Shown here piece by piece: positions 48,494 through 56,680 of a DNA stretch of 64,000 nucleotides. This DNA is from Prochlorococcus sp. AG-409-A19 (lineage in GTDB: Bacteria; Cyanobacteriota; Cyanobacteriia; PCC-6307; Cyanobiaceae): assembly GCA_003216155.1 (NCBI GenBank), contig QCJH01000001.1:62001-126000 (forward strand), given 5' to 3'. Under the pieces are notes generated by a model. That model made no database searches, was not told the DNA's origin, and saw only the letters and a list, made by a program, of their open reading frames with translations. Position numbers and translations under genes: made by a program. Numbering within the stretch: position 1 is the first letter of the stretch; the number at the start of each line of letters is the position of its first letter.

Positions 48494-50038
48494 ATGACCT
48501 ATATAATTACTACTCCTCTATATTATGTGAATGACAAGCCACATATAGGAAGTACATATACGACAATTGCTTGCGATGCACATGCCCGATTCAAGCGGCT
48601 AGAGTCAAAGGATGTGATATTTATCACAGGTGTAGATGAGCACGGTCAAAAAATAGAAAGAACTGCTGATTCACTCAATATTAGTCCTAACTTTCACTGC
48701 CAAAAGATTTCAGAAACTTATCTATCCTTATGGAAGGGATGGGGAATTACGAATGATCGCTTTGTTCGTACTTCTAGTAATAGACATAAATTACTTGTTA
48801 ATTCTTTCTTTCAAAGAGTATTAGACTCTGGAAATATAAAACTTGGTTCTCAAAAAGGTTGGTACTGTGTTGGCTGTGAAGAATATAAGGACGACAAACA
48901 AGACAGTAAAAAGCCAGTTTGCTCAATACATCACAAAGAATTAGAATGGAGAGATGAGGATAACCTCTTCTTCTGCTTGTCAAAGTTCCAAGAACAAATT
49001 GAGCTATTAATAGCTGATCCTGGATTTATACAACCAATATCACGCCAGAATGAAATTAAAAACTTTGTTGCCAAAGGACTACGTGATTTTTCAATATCTA
49101 GAGTAAATGTTAAGTGGGGTATACCAGTACCTGGATATCCCGGGCATACTTTCTACGTTTGGTTTGATGCCTTACTAGGTTATTTAACTGCTTTATTAGA
49201 TGATGGAGAAAAGGTAGATATTAAAAGACTAGCTAAAACAGGTTGGCCAGCAGCCGTACATGTAATAGGAAAAGACATACTAAGATTTCATTCTGTTTAT
49301 TGGCCTGCCATGCTAATAGCTGCAAAGCTAGACATACCTAAGAAGATTTATAGTCATGGCTTCTTGACAAGAGAAGGAAAAAAAATGGGCAAGACACTAG
49401 GCAATACCATAGACCCCAAGCAACTATTAGATAAATATGGAACAGACCCAGTACGATGGTATCTATTAAGAGATATTAGGTTCGGGCAAGATGGAGATTT
49501 TCAATTCAAAAGATTTATAGAATTAATAAATAATGACCTAGCTAATACTATAGGTAACTTGCTAAACCGTACAAGCTCAATGTCAAGAAAGTGGTTTGAC
49601 AACTGCATCCCTAATATTACAGATAGTAATGAAGAACACAAACTTAAGAATATATCTGAAGAAATAATTGCTGAATTCCGGTCATCAATGAATAAATTTG
49701 CATTTCAGGAATCAGCAGAATCAATACTAAAACTTGCTATAGCAGCAAATGTTTATCTTAACGATACTGCTCCATGGGTTAAAATAAAAAAATCAGAAAA
49801 TAGAAATATAGTTGCTAATGACATATATGCAGTATTAGAGTCCTGCAGAATAATTGGATTATTACTTAATCCAATAGTACCTAACATAAGCAAGAAAATA
49901 CTAATTCAATTAAATCAAAATCAAGTTACAAAAGACTGGATTAACTTACTTAATTGGGGAGTTTTAGAACCAGGATTGATACTCCCAAAACCAGAACCAA
50001 TAATAATAAAGATTGATTCAACTACCTTACAAGGGTAA
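48494..50038 (+). CDS. metG: Methionine-tRNA ligase
   Basis: MetG charges both Met tRNAs, and both of those appear in this window. The 514-residue class I synthetase shows the HIGH-type motif (YYVNDKPHIGSTYT, residues 8-21), a zinc-knuckle insert with CVGCEEY and CSIHH, and the KMSKS-type loop as KKMGKTLGN near residue 300. It ends soon after the anticodon-binding helices and has no C-terminal EMAP-like dimerisation domain. The stop overlaps the lptC-like start (TAATG), so the two are translationally coupled. Confidence 0.96.
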   Translation: MTYIITTPLYYVNDKPHIGSTYTTIACDAHARFKRLESKDVIFITGVDEHGQKIERTADSLNISPNFHCQKISETYLSLWKGWGITNDRFVRTSSNRHKLLVNSFFQRVLDSGNIKLGSQKGWYCVGCEEYKDDKQDSKKPVCSIHHKELEWRDEDNLFFCLSKFQEQIELLIADPGFIQPISRQNEIKNFVAKGLRDFSISRVNVKWGIPVPGYPGHTFYVWFDALLGYLTALLDDGEKVDIKRLAKTGWPAAVHVIGKDILRFHSVYWPAMLIAAKLDIPKKIYSHGFLTREGKKMGKTLGNTIDPKQLLDKYGTDPVRWYLLRDIRFGQDGDFQFKRFIELINNDLANTIGNLLNRTSSMSRKWFDNCIPNITDSNEEHKLKNISEEIIAEFRSSMNKFAFQESAESILKLAIAANVYLNDTAPWVKIKKSENRNIVANDIYAVLESCRIIGLLLNPIVPNISKKILIQLNQNQVTKDWINLLNWGVLEPGLILPKPEPIIIKIDSTTLQG

Positions 50039-50778
50039 TGAATATGAATTTATTCAAAACCATAGTACTTCTGATTCTTATATATATTAACTATGGTTGT
50101 AATTCTGTAAGCAACAATAAAAAAAATACAAATATCCCTTTTGTGTTTCAATCATTAGACCTTAAACATAGATTCCCTAATGGTAACAACCATTGGGATT
50201 TATTCAGCCCAAACTCAAAATATGAATTATCAACAAGAATTATCAAAGCTAAATTACCCCAAGGAATTTTATACTTAAGTAATAAACCTGCCATAAAGAT
50301 AACATCCTCTATAGTTACAATTCTAAATGACGGAGATATAATGATTCTTGAAGGAAATGTAATTGTTGAAAAATTAAAGGGGCCCAAAATGTCAATGAAT
50401 GGTGAAAAGTTAATATGGGATACAAAGAAATCTACACTGAGTTTTATAGGTAAAAATCGATACTATAGTTGGGTTGATAGTTTAAGGAATAAGCCATTGA
50501 TTATAATGGATACACAAAATACCTTTTGGAATCATAAAACAGGTAAATTACATGCTGATGGGCCAATTACATTTAATAGATATAATAAATACGATGAGTC
50601 TACTCAAAATATTTACGGTAAAAGACTAGAAGGAAATACAACCAATGGCTTGGTTGACATTATTAGTTGCATGATAAAACAACCAAAAGAACGACTAAAG
50701 GCTAATAAATGTACTTGGGACTGGTATACAGATACAATAATAGCTAAGAAAAATGTTTTTCTTGAACAAACAAAATGA
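50038..50778 (+). CDS. LptC-like LPS-export protein
   Basis: This 246-residue protein starts with a hydrophobic segment that ends in INYGC, a lipobox-like site, so it is probably a lipoprotein or a signal-anchored periplasmic protein. The body resembles the LptC/OstA fold: ITSSIVTILNDGDIMILEGNVIVEKL near residue 88 followed by a repeat-like second copy toward the end. LptC passes lipopolysaccharide from the inner-membrane ABC complex to the LptA bridge. The gene overlaps the metG stop by one base. Confidence 0.7.
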   Translation: MNMNLFKTIVLLILIYINYGCNSVSNNKKNTNIPFVFQSLDLKHRFPNGNNHWDLFSPNSKYELSTRIIKAKLPQGILYLSNKPAIKITSSIVTILNDGDIMILEGNVIVEKLKGPKMSMNGEKLIWDTKKSTLSFIGKNRYYSWVDSLRNKPLIIMDTQNTFWNHKTGKLHADGPITFNRYNKYDESTQNIYGKRLEGNTTNGLVDIISCMIKQPKERLKANKCTWDWYTDTIIAKKNVFLEQTK

Positions 50779-50802
50779 ATTAAGATTAGACTCCTTAAAT
50801 AA

Positions 50803-51426
50803 TTACAAATTGCTAATTAGAATGGATTTTAATCTTTCTGACCAACCATCTAGCCATATTTCATCTGACTTAGTAAAGCATCTCTCGGTATGACCACCGA
50901 GTATTACCCATCCATCCTTGCCTAAAGGGCAGACTAATATTGAAGGGAGTAATGGATTCAAAGGATCAAATTCCTTTTTACCGGGATAGAACTTTGTGTT
51001 TACAAGAGAAACTAATTTCCCAGTTTCTTTGGCTCGCATACATATAGGACCAGGCTCAAAATATTGATTGGTTATCAAACCTCTTCTTAATAGAGTATTA
51101 TTATTCCAATATACCAAAATAGTCGCACAAGATGTAGCCGTCAAAAAAAGATGGCTTCCCCAGGCTAATTCATCTCTGATATGTGAATCAATATCATCTA
51201 GTAAAAAAAAACCTTGTTCCCCCTTTAAAATGGATTTACCTAAAGTAATAGAATCACCTTTAGTCCAAAGGGTTGATATAAGCATTAGACCAACAGCAGA
51301 CATACACAAAAGTACCTCGGCCCTTATAAAACTAGGATTTAAATCCTGTGCTGAGAAGAAATTCACTATGGATATAGTAAGTATAATAACTCCCGAGGAT
51401 AGACATAATATGGAAGCTGTATTCAT
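50803..51426 (-). CDS. Cofactor assembly of complex C subunit B (CCB2/CCB4-like)
   Basis: The 207-residue protein has two N-terminal membrane segments (about residues 5-24 and 35-56) followed by a soluble domain with GWVILGGHTERCFTKSDEIW at the end. I recognise the CCB2/CCB4 pattern, known from algae and plants to help attach heme ci to cytochrome b6. A role in assembling the cytochrome b6f complex at the thylakoid membrane follows from the family. It is convergent with the lptC-like gene and divergent from the TPM gene. Confidence 0.75.
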   Translation of the reverse strand: MNTASILCLSSGVIILTISIVNFFSAQDLNPSFIRAEVLLCMSAVGLMLISTLWTKGDSITLGKSILKGEQGFFLLDDIDSHIRDELAWGSHLFLTATSCATILVYWNNNTLLRRGLITNQYFEPGPICMRAKETGKLVSLVNTKFYPGKKEFDPLNPLLPSILVCPLGKDGWVILGGHTERCFTKSDEIWLDGWSERLKSILISNL

Positions 51427-51736
51427 AACTGCAGGCTTAAATGTATTGGTTAAGCATATTAAAAAGAATAACTATTAATTGTCAATAGTTTTATTCTATT
51501 AAATTCCAGTGAGGCCGATGAATTTGAAGTAAAACTAAATTTCAATCATATATTCCTACCGCTAAGAGGAAATCAAGTCTAATATAATTAAAATATTAAT
51601 AAATGATATGAAATTTAGAGTAAGGTTAAATACTTAAATATTACAAATGGGTATTGAGAAATTAAATTTTCACAAAAAATACCATGTCAACAGGAGAATA
51701 TCAGGTAATAATATAATTAGACAGGTAAAACCACTT
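51427..51736. other. 310-bp divergent intergenic region
   Basis: The region separates the CCB gene from the TPM gene and must hold both promoters. The one clear element is a perfect 7-bp inverted repeat AACTATT/AATAGTT with a 7-nt spacer at 51470-51490, followed by TTATT on the plus strand. An in-frame upstream ATG at 51647 would lengthen the TPM protein by 30 residues. Otherwise I see nothing. Confidence 0.45.
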
Positions 51737-52408
51737 ATGAGAAAACAGACAATACATTTTCTTCTGTCTGGACTAATTGTTAGCTTATTATTATTTGCAC
51801 CATTGGTCGAGGCCTTGTCCCCCAACGACTTTCCTTCTACACGTCCTAATACCCTAATATATGATTCTGCACAAGTATTAAGTAGATCTGCTACAAGTGA
51901 TATTCAGAATGGACTTAAGGATTTGGCAAATGATAAATTTGATGCGAAGTTAATAACCTTTAGAGGCCTAGATTATGGGTTAACTGTATCAAGTATAGGC
52001 CAAAGTCTAGTTGATAAATGGACTCAAGAATCATCCGGAACTGAAAAGCCTCTATTACTTTTTCTAATCGAAGCTCAGAAAAACCAAACAGCTATCATTG
52101 CCGATCCTATTCTTGAAAACCAGTTGCCAATTTCCTTATTAAGAAGTACAGGCAGAACTACTATGAACCAACCCATAAGGGAAGGTCAGAGATATAGACA
52201 AGGCTCATTAAATGCTATTCAAAGGCTACAAATAGTAATAGATGGTGGAGCTGATCCAGGACCTCCCGCAAAAGTAATTATTGATACCTCGACAAATATA
52301 CCTACAAAAGATGAGGTAAGTAATAGCAACGCAATTATTTGGGTAGTTCTTTTACTGATTATAGGGACAGCAGTACCCATGGCTACTTGGTGGTGGTTCT
52401 CGCGATGA
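51737..52408 (+). CDS. TPM-domain protein (Psb32-like)
   Basis: From ATG 51737 the protein (223 residues) begins with a signal peptide (basic start, hydrophobic core LLSGLIVSLLLFAPLV, likely cleavage after VEA). A TPM domain follows (LIYDSAQVLSRSATSDIQNGLKDLA, then the KPLLLFLI strand), and one membrane segment lies near the C-terminus (AIIWVVLLLIIGTAVPMATWWWF). In cyanobacteria Psb32-type TPM proteins protect photosystem II from light damage; equivalence here is inference. The upstream ATG at 51647 would bury the signal peptide, so I prefer the later start. cobU follows after about 30 bp. Confidence 0.75.
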   Translation: MRKQTIHFLLSGLIVSLLLFAPLVEALSPNDFPSTRPNTLIYDSAQVLSRSATSDIQNGLKDLANDKFDAKLITFRGLDYGLTVSSIGQSLVDKWTQESSGTEKPLLLFLIEAQKNQTAIIADPILENQLPISLLRSTGRTTMNQPIREGQRYRQGSLNAIQRLQIVIDGGADPGPPAKVIIDTSTNIPTKDEVSNSNAIIWVVLLLIIGTAVPMATWWWFSR

Positions 52409-52438
52409 TATACATGGCATTAATTGCATACAAATACA

Positions 52439-52999
52439 ATGCCAACTACTTATACAGAAGCCCATCAGTTAGTAGTTACTCTCGTTTCAGGTCCAAACCG
52501 TTGTGGAAAAAGTGTATGGGCCGAAGGATTACTTAGAAACAAGAAAGCTGTAACATATATCGCTACATCTGATGGCTATCCAGAAGATAAGGATTGGCAG
52601 GAGAGGGTCAAATTACATAAGAAAAGAAGACCTAAATTTTGGACAATAATAGAGTCCAATACAGATCTAATAGAAGATATAAATAAAATACCTTTCACAG
52701 ACTCAATTTTAATAGATTCAATAGGAGGACTTGTAACTAGTCATCTAAGTAAATCAGATGCTATTTGGCAAGCCATACAAATAGAATTAATCAATACTAT
52801 CCTCAACCGAAAAGCAAATGTTGTTATAGTAACTGAAGAAGTAGGATGGGGTGTAGTCCCAGGAACATTAGTAGGTAATCTATTTATGAATCGAATATGT
52901 GAATTAAATAACCTATTACAACAAATATCATTAGATTCATGGCTTGTAATTAATGGTAGAGCTATTAATCTAAAAGAAATAGGGCTAGAAGTAAAATGA
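52439..52999 (+). CDS. cobU: Adenosylcobinamide kinase/guanylyltransferase
   Basis: CobU phosphorylates adenosylcobinamide and then attaches GMP during assembly of the cobalamin lower loop. The 186-residue protein has a P-loop VSGPNRCGKSVWAEG near residue 18, the second motif YIATSDGYPEDKDWQERVKLHKKRRP with the guanylylated histidine expected in the HKKRR segment, and VVIVTEEVGWGVVP near residue 130. ATG 52439 is chosen over an upstream TTG. It overlaps trmL by 4 bp (ATGA) and joins cobN and metH as a B12-related gene in this window. Confidence 0.9.
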   Translation: MPTTYTEAHQLVVTLVSGPNRCGKSVWAEGLLRNKKAVTYIATSDGYPEDKDWQERVKLHKKRRPKFWTIIESNTDLIEDINKIPFTDSILIDSIGGLVTSHLSKSDAIWQAIQIELINTILNRKANVVIVTEEVGWGVVPGTLVGNLFMNRICELNNLLQQISLDSWLVINGRAINLKEIGLEVK

Positions 53000-53496
53000 A
53001 CAAAACTCGTCAAAATACACCTCTTACAGTAGTATTACATGAACCAAGGATTCCGCAGAATACAGGTAATGTAGCCAGAACATGTGCAGCCTTTAATGTT
53101 CCATTATGCCTAATAGAACCTCTAGGATTTAGCCTAGAAGACAAATACCTAAAGCGAGCTGGACTTGACTATTGGCCCTACGTAGATGTTTCCACGTATA
53201 AAACATTTGACTCTTTTATAACTTCTTTAACCAAGCCATATCGCATTATCGGTAGCAGTGCAAGGGGTGGTAAACCTGTTCATGAAATTAATTTTATAAA
53301 TGGTGATATACTTATATTTGGTAGAGAAGACATGGGCTTATCATCAGAATTCAAATCTAAGTGTGACTTTATAGCAACAATAAAAATGCCTGGCATAGCA
53401 AAAGAAGATGGCAAAGGTGGCGTAAGAAGCCTTAACCTATCAATAGCTTCATCCTTAGTTATGTATCAAGCGGGGCATCAATTAAATCTTTGGTAA
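52996..53496 (+). CDS. trmL: tRNA (cytidine(34)-2'-O)-methyltransferase
   Basis: TrmL methylates the ribose of the wobble base in certain leucine tRNAs. The 166-residue protein is a SPOUT enzyme with the three knot motifs: EPRIPQNTGNVARTCAAF near residue 14, LIFGREDMGL near residue 105, and GGVRSLNLSIASSLVMYQ near residue 140. The length is typical. The start overlaps the cobU stop in an ATGA, so the two are translationally coupled. Confidence 0.9.
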   Translation: MNKTRQNTPLTVVLHEPRIPQNTGNVARTCAAFNVPLCLIEPLGFSLEDKYLKRAGLDYWPYVDVSTYKTFDSFITSLTKPYRIIGSSARGGKPVHEINFINGDILIFGREDMGLSSEFKSKCDFIATIKMPGIAKEDGKGGVRSLNLSIASSLVMYQAGHQLNLW

Positions 53497-53672
53497 ATCA
53501 AAACGAAAGCAAAAGTAATCATATAAGAGTAGATATAAGCAAGAGAAAAGTAATTAAAATACTAAAATAAGAAAATCTGACTGGTAATCAATTATTGGAT
53601 TCTGATCCTTGCAAGCTATCTACATAAATTCTTTGCTTACATACTGACATTTGTACCAAAAGTGAGCTCTGT

Positions 53673-53781
53673 ATTTTAGGATGTAAGTACATGTCAGAGT
53701 AGCTCAGCTGGTTAGAGCACGGCACTCATAACGCCGGGGTCGGGAGTTCAAGTCTCCCCTCTGACATTTTCATCCTAAAAT
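53673..53781. repeat. Perfect 11-bp inverted repeat enclosing the elongator tRNA-Met gene
   Basis: ATTTTAGGATG at 53673-53683 and CATCCTAAAAT at 53771-53781 are exact reverse complements. They lie 9 bp before and 4 bp after the mature tRNA, so the primary transcript could form an 11-bp stem that closes around the cloverleaf. I see no similar arms around the tRNA-fMet at 1000-1076. Confidence 0.9.
53693..53766 (+). tRNA. Elongator tRNA-Met (CAU anticodon)
   Basis: The 74-nt cloverleaf has acceptor stem GTCAGAG/CTCTGAC, D-arm GCTCAGCTGGTTAGAGC, anticodon loop CTCATAA and T-arm with TTCAAGT. The variable loop GGGGTC and fully paired acceptor stem fit elongator Met rather than the initiator. A CAU anticodon can also mean the lysidine-modified tRNA-Ile2, but the similarity to bacterial elongator tRNA-Met in the D-arm and variable loop is stronger. 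CCA is not encoded. Confidence 0.93.
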
Positions 53782-53947
53782 CACATGGCTTCGTCAAATA
53801 AAACTATTGCCTTTTAATATATTTGCCTCATAATTATGGATGGTTAATGTAGCCAGAGAGCTATTTAACATAAATCATTTTTATAAATAAACCCAAGTTT
53901 ATTCAAAAAGATGAATCTTCCAATTATTTATTATATGAATAATCACC

Positions 53948-55513
53948 TTACATCTTCATGTCTAAGCCTTGTTCTGGTAGCCCCATTTCCTTGAGAGTAT
54001 TTTGAACAATAGGTACTAATCTTTCGGCTTCAGCTATGTCTACTAAAGCTAATTTACATCTACGAAGCAATATATCCGTAGTTGTTCTAGCCTTCTCATG
54101 AACAATAGAATGTAAGATTTCCGCTTGACAAAGCGGTATTACATTACTCAATGGCTGTCGATCTATTTCTTTGGCGGTCGTAATTATTTCCAAAGCCTCA
54201 ACACCATATAAGGACTGTAAATGATTAATTTGATTATCTAATAATGATGTATTAGGTAAATACTTACGTAATATTGTTTTATGCTTGTCAAGTATCTTTC
54301 TAGTCTGATTATAATTAGCAGTAGAACCCTTAATTGTTAATAATTTAGGAGAAGGAAATGATATGGAGAGTTCCTTCTCTATAGCTTTAAGAGTATCTAA
54401 AGCAATTGGCCGGCATGTTGTCCATTTACCACCCATAACACTTATTAAGCCACATTCAAGAGTCTCAATAATATGTTCCCTAACAACCTTACTGGTTTTT
54501 TCTAATAATCTACTGGGTTTAACTAATGGACGGCCTCCAGCCCAGCAACTAGTAATCGATATTTTGCCTAAATGAGGGAACCATTTATGAATATATTGCT
54601 CTAAATATTTTATCTCTGCTTCTGATGGTGATGTTGCCTGACTAATATCACAAGGAATATCTGTTGTTCCAATTTGAGTCCTTCCATAAAATGGTAAAAG
54701 AAATAAAACCCTTCCATCATCTGTTGATGGTAACAACACACCTAGACCATCAGGGCAGAGATTAGCGTTTATTATTATGTGTACTCCTCTACTGATAAGT
54801 ATACGATCTTCACAGGTTGGTTCAGCAAGTTTTCTAACTTTATCGCTACTTATACCTGTAGCATTAACAACGATCTTAGCCTTCCATTTTTCATACATTC
54901 CACTAGATGACAAGCTAATGGCTCCATTCAATTTACCATTGCCATTCTTTAATAATTCAATAATCCTTGTATACGTTCTTAACTCAGCACCGTGACTCTG
55001 AGCGGTAAGAGCTAACAATAAATTCAGTCTTGCATCATCAAACTGTCCATCACTATAGACTACACCACCATTTAAATCGTTGGCTATATATGGCAACGAT
55101 TTCCTAAGTGCTTTTTTAGATAAGAATCTACTTCTCCCAAGGCTTGTACTCCCAGATAATGCATCATAAAAACTAAGGCCTAATCCATAGTAGAACTTAT
55201 TAAATGCGTTCATTGTAGGCAAAGCTAATTCCAATCTCCTTGCTAGAAAAGGTGTTTCTTTAAGCCAATGTTGCCTTTCCCTTAATGCTTCTCTTACCAA
55301 CCTTAACTGCGCTAGATCATACGTTTTGAATGCAAGTTCTAAATATCTGACGCCACCATGAAGTAATTTGCTGCTTCGGCAACTTGTACCCCCGCCAATA
55401 TCCCCTGAGTCAATTAACGCCACTGACAAACCTCTTTTTACAGCTTCATAAGCCACACTTGAGCCATTAGCTCCAGCACCTATTATCAAAATATCAACAT
55501 TATTCTCAACCAT
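53948..55513 (-). CDS. glpD: FAD-dependent glycerol-3-phosphate dehydrogenase
   Basis: GlpD oxidises glycerol 3-phosphate to dihydroxyacetone phosphate and passes electrons to quinone at the inner face of the membrane. The 521-residue protein has the FAD motif ILIIGAGANGSSVAYEA (residues 8-24) and the family signature GGTSCRSSKLLHGGVRYLE near residue 43. GRTQIGTTDIP, VMGGKWTTCRPIA and a C-terminal cap with RRCKLALVDIAEAER follow. The start is ATG 55513. It lies 53 bp downstream of the small hypothetical on the same strand. In window context, its product could be used by TpiA. Confidence 0.92.
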   Translation of the reverse strand: MVENNVDILIIGAGANGSSVAYEAVKRGLSVALIDSGDIGGGTSCRSSKLLHGGVRYLELAFKTYDLAQLRLVREALRERQHWLKETPFLARRLELALPTMNAFNKFYYGLGLSFYDALSGSTSLGRSRFLSKKALRKSLPYIANDLNGGVVYSDGQFDDARLNLLLALTAQSHGAELRTYTRIIELLKNGNGKLNGAISLSSSGMYEKWKAKIVVNATGISSDKVRKLAEPTCEDRILISRGVHIIINANLCPDGLGVLLPSTDDGRVLFLLPFYGRTQIGTTDIPCDISQATSPSEAEIKYLEQYIHKWFPHLGKISITSCWAGGRPLVKPSRLLEKTSKVVREHIIETLECGLISVMGGKWTTCRPIALDTLKAIEKELSISFPSPKLLTIKGSTANYNQTRKILDKHKTILRKYLPNTSLLDNQINHLQSLYGVEALEIITTAKEIDRQPLSNVIPLCQAEILHSIVHEKARTTTDILLRRCKLALVDIAEAERLVPIVQNTLKEMGLPEQGLDMKM

Positions 55514-55566
55514 AATTCAATATTCTGATCCTGAATTGTTGTCCCGATAAACAATTAGTATTTTAT

Positions 55567-55845
55567 TCATCTCATATCAATTGCATTTAATCTGTCTCGA
55601 AATGATCCACTTTGTTCTAACTTGTTTTGATCAGTATTATTCTCATCAAAAGAGTCTTCAGGGATTTGATCTCTTTTATTCGTCTTAGGAAGAACCACTT
55701 TCACTGGCTTAGATTGCATGCTCTGACCTCTAACTTCTGAAGCTCTAGAAATTGCTTGAGCACGAAGTTCATTTCTGAGCTGATTCAGCAATCGAAAATG
55801 GCTAGTACTACTGTACTTTCTTAAAAGGGCTTGGTCCCAGGACAT
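55567..55845 (-). CDS. Small conserved-looking hypothetical protein
   Basis: This 92-residue protein begins MSWDQALLRKYSSTSHFRLL, followed by a basic helix (NQLRNELRAQAISR) and a polar, probably disordered second half ending in GSFRDRLNAIDMR. I believe the N-terminal motif recurs in other picocyanobacteria, but I know no function. The charged and flexible character suggests an interaction partner rather than an enzyme. It is divergent from the peroxiredoxin gene across about 170 bp. Confidence 0.6.
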   Translation of the reverse strand: MSWDQALLRKYSSTSHFRLLNQLRNELRAQAISRASEVRGQSMQSKPVKVVLPKTNKRDQIPEDSFDENNTDQNKLEQSGSFRDRLNAIDMR

Positions 55846-56017
55846 GAATAAACTTCCTCCTATAGAAATTCTAATAGATTTGCGTATCGAAATGCATGTT
55901 CTAACATTAGAGCCATTGGAACAAACTCATGATAAGTTGCATAAGTCACGCAATTCGATTCGGCTTCAGGCTGACAAGTGTTAAGCCCAATCGTCGCTTC
56001 ACCTTTTCTAAACCATC

Positions 56018-56620
56018 ATGACTTTGAACGGTTGCCTCCGAGTAGGACAAAAGGCCCCTGAATTTACAGCAACTGCTGTAATTGACCAGGAGTTCAAGGA
56101 AATCTCTCTCTCTCAATTTCGCGGAAAGTATGTAGTGCTCTTCTTTTACCCACTAGATTTTACATTCGTTTGCCCAACAGAAATAACAGCTTTTAGCGAC
56201 CGATATTCAGAATTCTCAAGTAAAAACACAGAAGTTTTAGGTGTATCAGTTGATAGTCAGTTTAGTCATCTTGCCTGGGTCCAGACCCCTCGAAATGAAG
56301 GTGGTCTAGGAGATATAAACTACCCATTAGTTGCAGATTTAAAGAAGGAGATATCAACAGCATACAATGTTTTAGATGATCAAGAAGGTGTTGCATTAAG
56401 GGGGTTATTTATTATTGACAAGGATGGAATAATAATGCATTCAACAATTAATAACCTTCCAGTAGGTCGTAATGTAGATGAAACATTACGAGTATTACAG
56501 GCATTTCAATACGTTCAGTCACATCCAGATGAAGTATGTCCAGCAAACTGGACACCTGGAGAGAAAACAATGAAACCCGATCCAGTAGGAAGTAAGGAAT
56601 ACTTCTCATCTATTGATTAA
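56018..56620 (+). CDS. 2-Cys peroxiredoxin
   Basis: The enzyme reduces H2O2 and organic peroxides with electrons from thioredoxin. The peroxidatic cysteine is in [14 protein letters not shown] near residue 53 and the resolving cysteine in [11 protein letters not shown] near residue 174. [13 protein letters not shown], and the [13 protein letters not shown] loop typical of typical 2-Cys enzymes, are also present. The length of 200 residues is standard. It protects a phototroph from oxygen by-products. A strong terminator follows. Confidence 0.95.
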   Translation: MTLNGCLRVGQKAPEFTATAVIDQEFKEISLSQFRGKYVVLFFYPLDFTFVCPTEITAFSDRYSEFSSKNTEVLGVSVDSQFSHLAWVQTPRNEGGLGDINYPLVADLKKEISTAYNVLDDQEGVALRGLFIIDKDGIIMHSTINNLPVGRNVDETLRVLQAFQYVQSHPDEVCPANWTPGEKTMKPDPVGSKEYFSSID

Positions 56621-56651
56621 ATAACCATAAATAAGCATAAATAAATCTAGA

Positions 56652-56680
56652 ATGCTCTCTACTACAAGAGAGCATTTTTT
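56652..56680 (+). terminator. Intrinsic terminator after the peroxiredoxin gene
   Basis: A perfect 9-bp stem ATGCTCTCT (56652-56660) / AGAGAGCAT (56667-56675) with a 6-nt loop is followed by a T tract. It ends plus-strand transcription; the minus-strand side lacks a T run, so it would not serve the convergent UPF0182 gene well. Confidence 0.9.

Noticed and set aside
48494..50038. Altered KMSKS loop (KMGKT) in MetG as a defect
   Set aside because: KMGKS/KMGKT-like forms occur in functional cyanobacterial MetG, as far as I recall, and all other motifs are intact.
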